Assembly (NCBI GenBank): GCA_029204225.1
Contig: CM055101.1
Span: 60,219,715-60,283,714 of the forward strand
From: Diphasiastrum complanatum
Taxonomy: Eukaryota > Streptophyta > Lycopodiopsida > Lycopodiales > Lycopodiaceae
DNA: 64,000 bases
Direction: 5' to 3'
The position numbers and the translations under genes are program-made. Of this stretch, positions 10,560 to 23,599 are shown piece after piece. The notes under the pieces are model-generated. The model was not told the DNA's origin. It made no database searches and worked only from the letters and a program-made list of their open reading frames with translations. The stretch's first letter is position 1. Each line of letters starts with the position of its first letter.

Positions 10560-11421
10560 AATGAGCCTCTATCAGTTAAAGATCATAGTTAGGCTGAAAA
10601 TCTTCTACAAACAAAGGGAGAGTATCATTGGCATGGGGATGAAGTCGTTCTAGTGTCTAAATAGTAGAAGAAGAAGGCATTGATGTAACTGACGGAACGA
10701 GGGCACGTGCTGCACGAAAATATTCACTAGCTTGCCCAAGCAAAACACAGCAACGTAGACAAATATGGTATACACGAGAGGATGGTTGTATAGGAGTTTG
10801 TGAGATGACAAAGGAGAAGAAGGGATTGGTGTACGACGTTGTGGGGGACGATACGGTGCAGGTTGAGGAATAGATGTACCATCAATTGTAGACTCACAAC
10901 AAGCACGAGAAGAGGGTGGTGGGGACAGAAGAGATGGTGAAGCAGGTCTTTTTTTATGTTGATCTGGACTCTTAACTATACTGACAATGTCATGATTGCC
11001 ATCCATCTTTCATTGAAAGCTGTGAGTTTCCTTAGTTATGCAAGCATGTACGACTGGAGCCCCTGCTACACCTTAATGTTGTAGATCACTATTGTTTTGA
11101 ACATTGCCAGTTGAATATTGAGGAGTAATGAAAAAGTGTGACCTGTACTCTGCTGGCCAAATCTGTGAGACGTTGCATGCTGCTGAGGATGCTATCTGTT
11201 GTGATTTTTGACCTTTACTAAGAGAATTATCTATTGAGAGAAGTCCTACTATTCTTGAACACACTAATTGTTGTGCACCTGTCATTGTGAATATAAGGGA
11301 AGCTCCCTAACATCCTGCTTACAAGACAAAACACAATGGAAAACACACTATGGAGCAACCACCCAACCAAGTAGAAGCAACCAATCAACTCTAGAAGCTT
11401 CACCCCCAAGCCAAGGAACAA
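10560..11421 (-). other. Unrecognised minus-strand open frames
   Basis: Open frames of 118, 70 and 64 codons (11006-10650, 11285-11073, 11421-11227) follow each other on the minus strand. The first has a Pro/Ser-rich middle followed by a hydrophobic stretch. I recognise no family and see no matching splice structure. They may be decayed retroelement or chance frames. Confidence 0.25.
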
Positions 11422-14333
11422 GAAGCATGAATGTAGAGTGAAACCCTGGCAATGAATCCATGATCACAATGAGAAGTTTGGCCTCTTCTTATAGAGCCAT
11501 AAGCATCCTGGGCACATAGCCATGCATAGCCCTAAGTTCCCTATACATAGATTCACCTAGAATAGAGTCCTATGCATAGACCAACTATTCATAGAATTGC
11601 TATTGATAACTCTACACATGCATACACTGTCGTGGCATAACTAACAGCTTGATTTACTGAAGTATCGTGTATCCAAGACTAGGAGTGTACTGAATCCTAT
11701 TTACTGGTCATGGACATAACATTCTTCCCTCCTTAAACTGTTTCTATCCTTAGAAACTCTCTAAACAGGAAAGAATAACAGGAACAATTCTTTTAACTTT
11801 AAATATCAATCTAGAAAATCATTATCCTTGGTCTAACTTTCACATCAAACAAGTACTCAGAGATAATCCTATTCCAAGTGATAATCTCTGCACTGGAGTA
11901 CAACTCAGGTTTAAAAAAGTACACTAAGCGATAAATTTTCCAACTGGGTTATATTCACCATAAGTTAGTAACATCACCTTCATGTAAAGCATTTACATGA
12001 AATACTGGGTGAGATAACCTAACTTAAGAGATTAAAGTTAAAGAAATAATAAAATAATTATAATTACAGTCTCAAATTATCCACAACTTTGATAGATAAT
12101 TCATAAGCTTACAAGTACAAATATCCTTAGAATCCAAATTTCAAGATATGATAATTCATTCAATTAGAATCTCTAGGAGAATCATTAACATATAGAATGA
12201 TTAAAACTCAACTTTGAGTGTCCCAAATACTCTTTTGAGTTAAATGCTTCCGTTTCTAGCACCAAATGCAAGAAAATAGTATTCATTCATCTTAATAGAC
12301 TTGTCTGTCTCCTAAGATAACTGGAAATCCAATTCAAATGAAGGACTGTACTCAAGCATTTGTAGACCATAAACTGTAGTAGAATAACATCCACTAGAAA
12401 AATTAAATTCTCCACAAATACTTATCTTGTGAGAATATCTGTGAGATCCATAGGTTCTCAAATAAAATACTGGAGTAGAGAGATTCAAAACACTGATTTG
12501 AATTCTTACTCAAATAATAGATCAAGAATTAATCATCACACTTAAGAATCATTACAATTTCTTATAATCCTCAGACAATAATTAAGTATCTATTTATGAT
12601 TCGTCAACTAGAAATATTTAGATTCATATGATTCGTCAATCATAATTGTCTTGAATTCCAAATCATACTTAATCATTTACAGGATACTGGAGTATATGTC
12701 TAACATAACTCAAGAAAAGTAAGAGTCATTCCAAAAATCTTACCATTAAGAAAATACTAGATTTAGGAATACTTTCTACCAGGATTTTTAAATTGAAGTG
12801 CAAGATTCAAGTTCTATAAACAACTGGTAATTAAAGACCGAACGCAGACAAGAATGACAATCATCTTCAACTACAAAAACTTTAGATTACAATCTAGAAT
12901 CAAATCTAGACACCCAAAGCCCTGCTGAAAATCAATTCAGTTGTTATTCTTGGATTCATTATGATTCGTTATCCATTTGAGCTCTCTGAGATACAATCAC
13001 TAATGAGCTGAGTCTATTCCTTAACTAAGGAATACGCTATCCCAAGAATATTGTATATCCAATGCACACAATTTTAACTAATGAACCTAAATGATTCACT
13101 AATCATGCATCTTACAAGCAATATAATTCAAAACCATCAGTTCCCGGTGAATCCACATCACACTGATCATTTTACCAATTAACTTCATCCTGGAGTAATC
13201 AACTTCTCAAGCTAATTGCCAATGATTCAGATATCTCAAATGTCTAGGTGAAGAATTCAATTATACTAGTATAACACCCCATTTAGATCCTTACCCAAAT
13301 CATCTATAAGTTAATCCATAATTCTTCTATACAAAGATTTGTTAACTCTGCAAGTATCTATCAAAACAATACTTGATCATATGCTTATGTTCGCCGACTA
13401 GGTTAAGTGCACCAAATAACTCTAGTAACCAGGAATACACAGTAGATTCATACAAGATGAATTGTGCACATATGAAAATAATCTCACTATGACCCAATAC
13501 ATAAACACATTCTTACCTGGTAGATTCCTCCAAAACCCACATATGTTACTCACATATCTCACTAAGATCTTGTAACTCGGCTACAAAATATTTTCTATTT
13601 CTCATGAGTAAATAACATATCCAAGAAATCTCTGAGACGAATAAAATTCACTTTCAACAGTTTTCCAATCCCACTTACCTCTAATTACATAATTTCTCCC
13701 ACTGATTAACCCCTCTCTGATCCTAGTACTTAAACTAAGAGTAGGTTGATCCAATATAGAACTCTCAGACTTAAATTTTGATCAAAATTACTTCTATTCC
13801 AAACAAAATGGAATTAGTAACTTTTGACCTTTTATTGTACTACTTATAGATAATGATTCAAATTCCAAACCTGTTCTGGTTCTAGATTTTTCGTCCGATC
13901 CCTAGATAATTCCTCATATTCGAAAAGTTCCAACTAGGCATCTTACTCTGAATCTATCAGGAATTCCTTTCAGATCCAATCTCATTTCTATATCCTAGCT
14001 GGTTCTTTTCCGAAAACTACACAAACCACAGATTCCCAAATAGAACTTTATCCCACCACTTCACCCCTCCTTTCAAGGAAATTATAAATTTCCGTAAAAG
14101 TCAATTGGAAAGATGATATATGAAAATATCTTAATCCTAGAAAAGTCAGTAATAAGTGCTTCCACTAAAGAATTCACCCTATTACACACAGGACTTTTCC
14201 TTCAAATATTTTCACTCTGAGTGATAGAAACTACTATTCCATCGAAATCCATTTATGCAACAGAGATATTCCATGGTTTAAGAGATTGAAACATTTTAAC
14301 CTTAGAACCACTAAAATCCTGCTTACACAAAGA
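11422..14333. other. AT-rich non-coding region
   Basis: Nearly 3 kb without a convincing open frame on either strand. Base composition is strongly AT-rich and local words recur, so ageing retrotransposon sequence is likely, but I could not match it to any family or find a second copy in the window. Confidence 0.4.
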
Positions 14334-14771
14334 TTAAGTGGAATCAAGCAAAGATACCAAAGCATTCACAAAAACTCAAGACAAATGTGTAGAAACCTCA
14401 AGATTGCCAAAAATTTTATCTCCTTACTATGGAATGATGGATTGTATGTACAATAAGCTCTTCCCCACCACAAGTTAGGTGAAAGTCCAGCATGTAATAA
14501 GAAAGACGATTGACCATTTTTGCCCTAATTTGTCAATCTTACCTAACCTATAGTTTTGCCAAGTTGGTGGCTAGGTTGGTTATCCACCTCCATGATTCTA
14601 TAATCTAAGAATTAAGACTAAACAACCCTAACTAACCCTATGAATGAGATTTAAACTACTTTGACCTAACCTCACACGTGCCAACAAGGATTCAATATGT
14701 GGGACCCACCTTTGTACTATTTCCATGATTTTGATCAAGCTAGATTTGCCAATTTTTGGCAATTTCTCACA
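14334..14771 (-). repeat. Copia LTR (family B), partial, minus orientation
   Basis: Reverse-complement match to the first ~440 bp of the LTR at 19516-20196, starting TGTGAGAAATTGCC. It is preceded on the minus strand by a purine run (GAGGAG at 14777-14772) that fits a polypurine tract, so it looks like a 3' LTR. Similarity stops near 14334. Confidence 0.7.
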
Positions 14772-15105
14772 CTCCTCAAATTTAGCTTGATCTATCTACA
14801 ACTCTCTTTGCTTGATGAATGAATACTTTAGAAGTGTCTAAAAAATCTAGCTACAAACAAGGAACTTTTGAGACTCTCCTCTTCTTCTAGGAAAATATCA
14901 AAGAGGTCTTGGAGAACCAAGAGTGACTCCATCCTCACTTTCCATATTGAGGAGTTTGTAGAATTTAACCTCTCACTAGATCCAAGAGGGAATCCACCAA
15001 TGGCCCCATCTTCCTAATGACTTTTACAAGATTTTACTTCTTGGCAGTTCTTTTCCAAAACTTGCCTCACTAGCAAGTCACTTGATGTTCACAAAGACAC
15101 AAGTG
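14772..15105 (-). other. Spacer between truncated gag and polypurine tract
   Basis: About 330 bp of non-coding sequence between the end of recognisable gag and the family B LTR. All of pol that would be expected here is missing. Confidence 0.5.
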
Positions 15106-15546
15106 CTCACTCTCTTTAATAGGTTCACCAACATATGTAAGCTCTTTGTTCAAATCTTTTACTCTCAAAACAAATTGATGTCCACTCTCACTTCTCCCTT
15201 GGAAGCATTGAAGAACTTGGTTCTTGAGGGAAAGTAACCTTGAGGTATTCTTGGGCTCATATATCTTTTGAAGAGTCTCCCAAGCCTCTTGGGTTGAGGT
15301 ACATGCTCCTACTGCTTTGAGCAAATCATTTGCAACATTCATCTTAATACAATGAAGTGCAATCTTGCACCTTCTCTTGTATTTAGTTGCTTCTTGTGGA
15401 TGGATTGGCTCATCTTCCTCTCCATTCACAATATCCATCAAATCTTGCATGATAAGGATGGATTCCATTCTTAACTTCCAAATTGAATAATTTGAAGAGT
15501 TCAATCTATCACTAGAATCCAAAAGATAGGCACTTATGGATGCCAT
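15106..15546 (-). pseudogene. Copia gag fragment (UBN2 family), copy 1
   Basis: The minus-strand start at 15546 opens MASISAYLLDSSDRL. It continues with NYSIWKLRMESIL, a CKIALHCI helix region, the conserved TQEAWETLQKIYE and a SLKNQVLQC stretch, all characteristic of Copia gag polyprotein N-termini. Similarity to the copy at 22934-23524 is over 95% by eye and stops after KESE, where the frame runs into unrelated sequence. About 147 gag codons remain; the capsid C-terminus, zinc knuckle and pol are absent. Confidence 0.85.
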
Positions 15547-16336
15547 CTTCAATAATAGGGAGATAGATTCAAAGAAAAAAGACAGATTGTACAAGATATG
15601 ATCACTACTAGCTATACCACTCTCTTAGGGACTTGAGATGAATCACTCTCTGATTTCTCAACAAGATCTAAGGTGATCTTGAGCTTGATCTATCTTCTAG
15701 ATCCAAACTAGATTCAAATTTACTATAGATTTGATCAAAACTAGTCTCCTCCTTGATCTCGACTTCACAAGAAGGGTGAATCCACCTATGCTGAACCAAA
15801 AGCACTTTATAACACACAAATGTCTTACAAATAAAGCCTTTTAAATTCAGGTTGAATCACATTGACATATTCAATCAGAAACCTATCCAAAATCGAGTAG
15901 ATTCAGAAACACAATTTTCAGTAGTTTTGCATATCTAGATCATAAAAATCATCAAAACACTTGATCTGAACCTAAAAGGTGTATTTTAGGACCTTAAGAA
16001 GCATAAGAATGACCTAATTAAGCTCTCAAATGACTGATCCAAACTTCTAAAGAGTGGTGGCATTCAAGTCCTTATGAAAATCTCTACTAGGAGAGATGTA
16101 CTCCAAGATTCAACTCATAAGAACTTTCTAATTTGGTTTGGTTGAATGGAAATGGGTCAATGTCGGTTCCTGCAGCTATAACTCAGCAAAACAAGTTCCC
16201 TTTGATCTATTATCACTCAAATGAAACCAAATTTGAAGGCACAATCACTAGATTAGCAACTAGTAGCAAGGGCAAACCCAATACTACTCAAATCTAGGAT
16301 CTAAGCTTGAGAAAATCAAATGCTCACTTTTGACTA
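15547..16336 (-). other. Leader of the Copia element (family A)
   Basis: Non-coding sequence between the primer-binding site and gag. Its upstream part matches the plus-strand leader at 55611-55977 as a reverse complement. No gene. Confidence 0.6.
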
Positions 16337-16349
16337 GGCGCTGATACCA
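16337..16349 (-). other. Primer-binding site (initiator tRNA-Met type)
   Basis: Minus strand TGGTATCAGCGCC directly follows the LTR end TTTTGTCA. It differs by one base from the usual TGGTATCAGAGCC found at 55598-55610. Confidence 0.85.
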
Positions 16350-17036
16350 TGACAAAATTTTACAGCAAAATGACTCCCAATCAATCCTAAAAGTGATGGA
16401 GGATGCACAAATCAAAGATCTAGATCCAAACTATGCGCTAGAATCAAGACTAGCTACGAAAACTAGCAAAATTGGCATTTAACTCCACATTAGGCACATA
16501 GATTTGATCGAATGAACCAAAGTAAAGTACAGAAAGCTTCTCAGACCTGTAAACAGGTTCAGTACCTTCCAAACAAGCGATCAATGCATAAGAACAATAG
16601 CTAGAACTCGCCACCAAAAGACAATGATGATAGAAGTGGAAAAACTCGATTTTTCTTGATATTTGGATGGAAATCCCATCATACATTTATACTTTTCAAG
16701 CTTGGATCTGAGCATATTAGGTCACCTCTGAACTTATCATACCCTAACCCTAACATATACCCTAATATGTCATTGGATCCACCCTAACTTGGGGCAAGAT
16801 CTCAAGATCCAAAAACAATGTAAAACATGCTATTTTTAGCTCCTAGAATTTCTCTAGCTTATCTAAGCACACTTTGGCCTCATTTCAAAGATGCTATCAC
16901 AATGTAATATGAGGAATGGAGTCTTGGGAAAGCATCCTATGCTATTTGGCACGTGTGGCATCTATTTACATGGCCATCTTGCCAATTACAATGCATGTGA
17001 CCAAAATTGGTCAAGCTAGAATTGTGAAATTTCAAC
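16350..17036 (-). repeat. Copia LTR (family A)
   Basis: About 687 bp on the minus strand, from TGTTGAAATTTC to TTTTGTCA, next to the primer-binding site. Most of it recurs in plus orientation at about 55033-55597. The outer start is inferred from the TG terminus and is less certain than the inner end. Confidence 0.7.
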
Positions 17037-17299
17037 ATAATCGAGGACATGTTGATGAGCGTGCAAATGATATAATCGTACTTAGTTGACATGTTATTCA
17101 ACAAGTTCCCCATATTTGCCTTCTCACTGCATTTGAGCTAACATCGGCTAGCTAGTTAATGATTGATTTCATTAAGTTGATAGGTGCAGCTAACAACATA
17201 TACCTAGTTCATTTAAGAGCAAATAACTGCTGCATGAATAGGAGGACCTTGTCAGTTTTGGATTCTACACCAAACTACATGGAATTTTTTTTTCACATT

Positions 17300-19460
17300 T
17301 CAGTGGAAGTCTTCAATAAATCTATGTGATGTATATGGAAATCCGACATGGCAGTTTTTCACCCACCTTGTGAGTGTGAGCTCTTTACTGGTGCTTGTAA
17401 GAATAATCTATGTGTGTTTTCACTTTATTGATATTCTAATTAAAAAATGAGTCCACTCTACTTGTGCTTGTAATAATAATCTATTGTGGTGTTTTCACTT
17501 TATTGATATTCTAATTATAAAATTGTAAGTAATAACTTCAAATCCATTATTAATGTTGTTGTTATATCGCCTTCGTGGAAGAAGATTCTAGTGTAATTTT
17601 ATTGTGGTCCATTATCTTTGAGATGTCTATTCTTGTGGGAGTGCTTGCAATAAGTAATGTTCAATATGCTCACCAAATGTGCTCCTCTTGAATCACATCA
17701 TTTCACTTTTTGAAGTCGTTTATTTTTTTATATTATTATATATTTTCTTTTCTTTTTTAACTTTAAGCATATTATGAAGACATTTTTAAGCCCCATGAAA
17801 GGTTTAGGACACCACAATTAAATGGAGTAGTAGTGTCTCACCTACATTGTGAGTTTTCTTGTGGTGCCTGATTATCTATGTAGTGTTTTTACTCAATTTA
17901 TCTTCTAATTAGAACTTGAAAGTAGCATATTGTTGTTGTTGTTGTATTATCTTCATGGGATACTCTAGCCAAAATAGACTCTTTCTTTGCCTAAATTTTG
18001 TCAAGATGATATGAATAATATTTTAAACATTAAAGACATCACTACTATATAATAAGACTCTCTAGAATTTTATGTCAAACCATCAATTTAATGACATACT
18101 TTGGTCCTTTCAGAAAATAATTTTTTCTTTGTTTTTAGGAAGTTTTGATGGTTCGAGTTTGAGAAGATATTTCATTGACTAGATATATAACTCCATATCT
18201 TAATTACAACTCCTATACTATTTAGGCTTTGGCATTTTGTGAGTAAAATTTGTATGAGTTTTGCGAGTATCCATTTCAAGGAAAGCTGCATCTATTGTGC
18301 TACAATCTTTTAGTCCACCAAAAAATACATGGTCATCGTTTAGTGGTTGTTTGAAGAAATGTAGCACATGAAGTGCTATTATTTTCTAACATATAATACA
18401 TGTATAAAATCTATTTTCTACTTCTTCATGAAAACAACCACACACTGTCCATCAAATACAACATAATACAAACAAATATAAATGGCCATATTATAACAAC
18501 ATATTTGGAGAAACTAGAACAACGTATTGGATATTATTAATAGATAATATCTATTGTTTAGCAATTTTCTACAAATTATTAGAATCATAAAAAGGAACCT
18601 TCAAATCCAAGGACAATTGCTGAACCTTCAAATCTTTTACAAATTGATGATTTTTTGCAACTTGTGCATTTTGAAGAATGGGAGATTTATATGGGCTCAA
18701 GAAAAAATAGACAATGGCAAAAGCTACCAAAATGAAGTGGTGCGATGATCTTAATAAAATTCAAATTCGAAGTCTTGTTGCATTGTTGGCCTCAAAAAAT
18801 AGTTGGCTTTATAAAATGATAAAGGACATCCATTTTAGATTGCATGTGATTGAAGAGAAGTGTACTTCATGACAAGATTGAGCTTTACTTAATGCAAGTA
18901 CTTTAATAAGAATAGACATCTCAAAGATTATGGACCACAAAAAAAGTACACTAGACTAAACCATGAAGATGGTAGAACAACAACAATGCATGTGAAGTTG
19001 GTACAAGACCTATGCTACTTACAATTTTTTATAAGAATATCAATACATTGAAAACACCACATGTTTATTTGTACAAGCACCAGTAGAGATCTTATAAGGT
19101 GGGTGAGAAATTACTACTTCATATAGTCATGATGTCCTAATATTTTTATGGAGAATATCGATGCCTTGATAATATACCTGAATTTTCACAAGAAACAAGA
19201 AAATGTGCAAATAAGTTTGAAAGATGAAGCTAAGTGAATACAGAGGCGCTCACTTGGTGAGGATATTGAAGGTTACTTAGTGCACACACTCTCATAAGAA
19301 TAGACATCTCAAAGAAAGCTGATGGACCAAGATCAAAGTGTGCTAGATTCTCCAATGAAGGTGATACAAAGCACTATGCTACTGACAAGGTTCAATTCGA
19401 ATATCAATAGAGTGAAAACATCACATACATTGTCCTTGCAAGACTTGATAGTATTTTTTG
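17300..19460. repeat. Degenerate ~400-bp repeat family, block 1
   Basis: Copies of a repeat recognised by words such as CACCCACCTTGTGAG, GGTGCTTGTAAG and 'aataatctatgtg' occur near 17360 and 17840. Inverted copies occur near 18900 and 19250 (for example CAAGCACCAGTAG). Related copies lie at 21130-21860 and 33780-36480. No coding sequence recognised; the family is highly diverged. Confidence 0.6.
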
Positions 19461-19515
19461 ATTTTTTTTATACAAAATAGAGAAAAAATTATATGGCTTT
19501 GAAAGATGTAGGGAC

Positions 19516-20196
19516 TGTGAGAAATTGCCAAAAATTGGCAAATCTAGCTTGATCAAAACCATGTAAATTGTACATAGGTGGGTCCCACACATGTGAATCC
19601 TTGTTGGCACATGTGAGGTGAGGTCAAAGTAGTTAAAATCTCATTCATAGATTTAGTTAGGCTTTTTTGGTCATAATTCCTACATTATAGGGCCAAAGTC
19701 CTTGAATCATGGAGGTGGATAACAAACTTAGCCACCAACTTGGCAAACTTTAGGGTTGGGTAAGATTGACAAGTTGTGGAAAAACTGGTCAATCATCTTC
19801 CTTATTACATGTTGGATTTTCACCTAACTTGGGGTGGGGAAGAGCTTATTGTACATACAATCTATCATTCCATAGTGAGGAGATAGAATTTTTGGAGCAA
19901 ATTGGCAATCTTGAGGTTTCTACAGATTTGTCTTGAGTTTTTGTGAATGCTTTGGTATCTAAACTCGATTCCACTTAATTTCTAATAATAGGCTATATTG
20001 GAGTCTGTACCACAGATGTGTGGGTTCGTAATTCCATGTTTGATCAATGGTTTTGATTGCTCTTGATTGTGGGATCCAATATTGCTTTTCTTGCTGATCA
20101 AGACTAGTTTTGCAATAGGTAGGTGTATCAATCAATCAATCACTCTTGGAGCCTTATGTAGGTTCATTTATGGTCCTTTGTGCTGTACTTTCAACA
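19516..20196 (+). repeat. Copia LTR (family B), complete
   Basis: A 681-bp sequence from TGTGAGAAATTGCC to TTTCAACA, immediately followed by a primer-binding site. A partial inverted copy is at 14334-14771. As the PBS is downstream, this is the 5' LTR of a plus-strand element whose body is missing. Confidence 0.8.
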
Positions 20197-20209
20197 TGGT
20201 ATCAGATCC
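20197..20209 (+). other. Primer-binding site of family B element
   Basis: TGGTATCAGATCC abuts the LTR end and is a one-base variant of the initiator tRNA-Met binding site. Only a short leader follows before unrelated sequence begins. Confidence 0.8.
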
Positions 20210-20860
20210 AAGTACAAGATGATAATCGTTGATAAAAGGACAATCCATTTTTTAGCAAGTTGTTGCTAGAAAGCTAGTCTGGAGAGGGTGAGTTCAAATC
20301 AAGTCTTAGGTTGAACATTTGGGATCCAAACTTGGTGAGGGTCAATAGTTGTACTTCCCACACGTGTGGGAATCCCTGTACCATCATTTAGTGTTCGATA
20401 TTCACAAGATCCAAACAATTGCATTCTATGTCCTCTTGATGAGTTTTTTTGGTGCTAGTTCTAGGAAAAGCATCGAAGTATGTTTGCCATCAACTAGCGG
20501 ACAATTGGATCTACAGATCCTAGACAAAATTGTCTTCGCACGTAGGCGGACATGTATTCTGTAATTTCGTCTTGATTTCTTACTAGAATCAGACTACTTC
20601 ATTACACTTCTGTGTATTATGTCATCTCTACTTGTCAAGTATCATCCAGCCAGTATATAGTCGCTCTATGTAATTTTTAGATTAGAATCTACAACTAATC
20701 AGGAAATTACAAGAGTGGCAGATTAGCCATGAGCTAAAGTGTATCTGCTGACGTTATGCCATCAGATCAGACATCTGTACTCTGGGTACTTGCATGATCT
20801 TGCTAGTACTCTTTGGAGTGTGGAGGGCAAGAGACGGTTTCTTTTCCGTCCTTGGTTTTC
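20210..20860. other. Non-coding remnant after family B LTR
   Basis: A short leader-like stretch and then unassigned sequence. I found no gag start or other gene. Confidence 0.4.
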
Positions 20861-20969
20861 GTTTCCATCGTTGGTTTCATTTCCATCGTCAATTTCGTTT
20901 TGGTTGTCTGCCTTCTCTTGTACTGGACCGCAAAAGGTTCTCGTGTTAGACTGCAAAAGATTCTCGTTT

Positions 20970-21108
20970 CTTTGACTTTCGTGTTCGCGAACCGTTCGTG
21001 TTCGCGAACCGTTTGTGTTCGTCTCCTTTGACTTTTGTGTTCGCGAACCGTTCGTCTTCGTTTCCTTTGACTTTTGTGTTCGCAAACCGTTCGTCTTTGT
21101 GTTTCGTG
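20970..21108. repeat. Minisatellite with TTCGCGAACCGTTCG core
   Basis: Three units begin CTTTGACTTT at 20970, 21025 and 21065. Each contains TTCGC(G/A)AACCGTT(C/T)GT, and the first unit carries this core twice. The core holds the palindrome TTCGCGAA. Similar TTCG-rich sequence occurs in the LTR at 60548-61389. Confidence 0.7.
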
Positions 21109-21129
21109 TCAGGTGGAGGGCTTTTTCAC

Positions 21130-21860
21130 ATCTTTCTTTGAGATGTCTATTCTTATGAGAGTACTTGCACTAAGTAAACTTTGGTCTCATCACCAAGTGA
21201 GTTCCTCTTTAAATCACATAATTCATCTTTAAAACTAGTTTTAGATTCTCTCTTTATTATATTTTCTTGATTCTTGTGAAAATTCAACTACACTATCAAG
21301 GCATTGATATTCTCCATGAAAGTTGTAGGACATTGTGACTACATGAAGTAGTAGTTTCTGACCCACCTTGTGAGTTTTCTCTTTGCCTATCAGGAAAATT
21401 TGTGTGGTCTTTTCACTCAATCGATATTCTAATAAAAAATTGTAAGTAGCTTAGTTTCTTTACCAACTTCACATCCATTGTTGTTGTTATATTTCATAGA
21501 AGACTCCATCATATTTTTATCGTGGTCCATTACCTTTGACATGTCCATTCTTATTAAAGTACTTGCACTAAGTAAAGCTTAATCTCGTCATGAAGTACAC
21601 TTCTCTTCCTTTCACATTCTACATTCATTTGATTTTTTGTCTTATTATGCATTTTATGCTTCTATTATAAATTTAAGCATATCCTAAATATATTGATAAC
21701 CCCCACAAAAGCTTTAGCACATCACGAGTACTAGTATTTCACCCACTTTGTAAGTTCTCTAGTGGTGCTTGTAAGGATAATCTATGCAATGTGTTTACTT
21801 TATTTTTTTCAAATTGGAATTTGTAAGTAGTATAGTATTTTGACCAGCTTGGCATCTGTT
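21130..21860 (+). repeat. Degenerate ~400-bp repeat family, block 2
   Basis: Two tandem units, aligned by 'gtacttgcactaagtaaa' at 21161 and 21560 (period 399), followed by the CACCCAC..TGTGAG/TGTAAG words. Same family as 17300-19460 and 33780-36480. Confidence 0.65.
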
Positions 21861-21880
21861 ATTGTTATTGTATTATCTTC

Positions 21881-22042
21881 ATTAGAGACATAGTGACTAC
21901 TTAATAAGAGTTTATAGGATTTAATGTTAGACCATCACTATGATAAAATCAACAAGATGAAACCAACAAGATTTTAATCATTAGAGACATAGTGACTACT
22001 TAGTAAGAGTTTATAGGATTTTATGTTAGACCATCACTATGA
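21881..22042 (+). repeat. 64-bp direct repeat pair
   Basis: A ~64-bp block beginning ATTAGAGACATAGTGAC occurs at 21881 and again at 21980 with very few differences, separated by about 35 bp. Confidence 0.8.
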
Positions 22043-22139
22043 TGACATACTTTGGTCCTTGAAAAAAATTAGTATTTTTTGTTTTAGGAAGTTTTTTTGG
22101 TTTAAATTTGAAAAGACATTTGTTTGACAGAGGTTCCTT

Positions 22140-22911
<772 letters not shown>

Positions 22912-22933
22912 CAGACCTCTTTATTGCATGCTT

Positions 22934-23524
22934 TATCACAATGTAATATGAGGTCTTCCTACTCTCCTCGGCCATCAACACACTTTGAAGGTCTTCAATT
23001 GTAGGCAAGTTTCCCATGATGGCATAGCTTTGGACAAGGTTAGTAAAATCACTACATAAGCCATTCAAAACTATTTGCACAAGCTCACTCTCTTTAATAG
23101 GTTCACCAACATAAGTAAGCTCTTTGTTCAAATCTTTTACTCTCAAAACAAATTGATGTCCACTCTCAATCCTCCCTTGGAAGCATTGAAGAACTTGGTT
23201 CTTGAGGGAAAGTAACCTTGAGGTATTCTTGGACTCATATATCTTTTGAAGAGTCTCCCAAGCCTCTTGGGCTGAGGTACATGCTCCTACTTCTTTGAGC
23301 AAATCATTTGCAACATTCATCTTAATACAATGAAGTGCAATCTTGCACCTTCTCTTGTATTTAGTTGCTTCTTGTGGATGGATTGGCTCATCTTCCTCTC
23401 CATTCACAATATCCATCAAATCTTGCATGATAAGGATGGATTCCATTCTTAACTTCCAAATTGAATAATTTGAAGAGTTCAATCTATCACTAGAATCCAA
23501 AAGATAGGCACTTATGGATGCCAT
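22934..23524 (-). pseudogene. Copia gag fragment (UBN2 family), copy 2
   Basis: A longer version of the gag at 15106-15546, starting at the same MASISAYLL and keeping about 197 codons. Beyond the KESEL point it adds IVLNGLCSDFTNLVQ and LPTIEDLQSVLMAEESR. It ends at YYIVI, exactly where the plus-strand copy (54923-55051) also ends, and here runs into LINE sequence. No zinc knuckle or pol follows. About 70 bp of leader before the start also matches copy 1. Confidence 0.85.
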
Positions 23525-23599
23525 CTTCAATGATAGGGAGATAGATTCAAAGAAAAAAGACAAATTGTCCAAGATATGATCACTACTAGCTATATATTC

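Noticed and set aside
20739-21085. Frames of 72-107 codons on both strands
   Set aside because: They arise from the TTCG-rich minisatellite; the Lys/Glu/Thr-rich repeat seen on the minus strand is a by-product.
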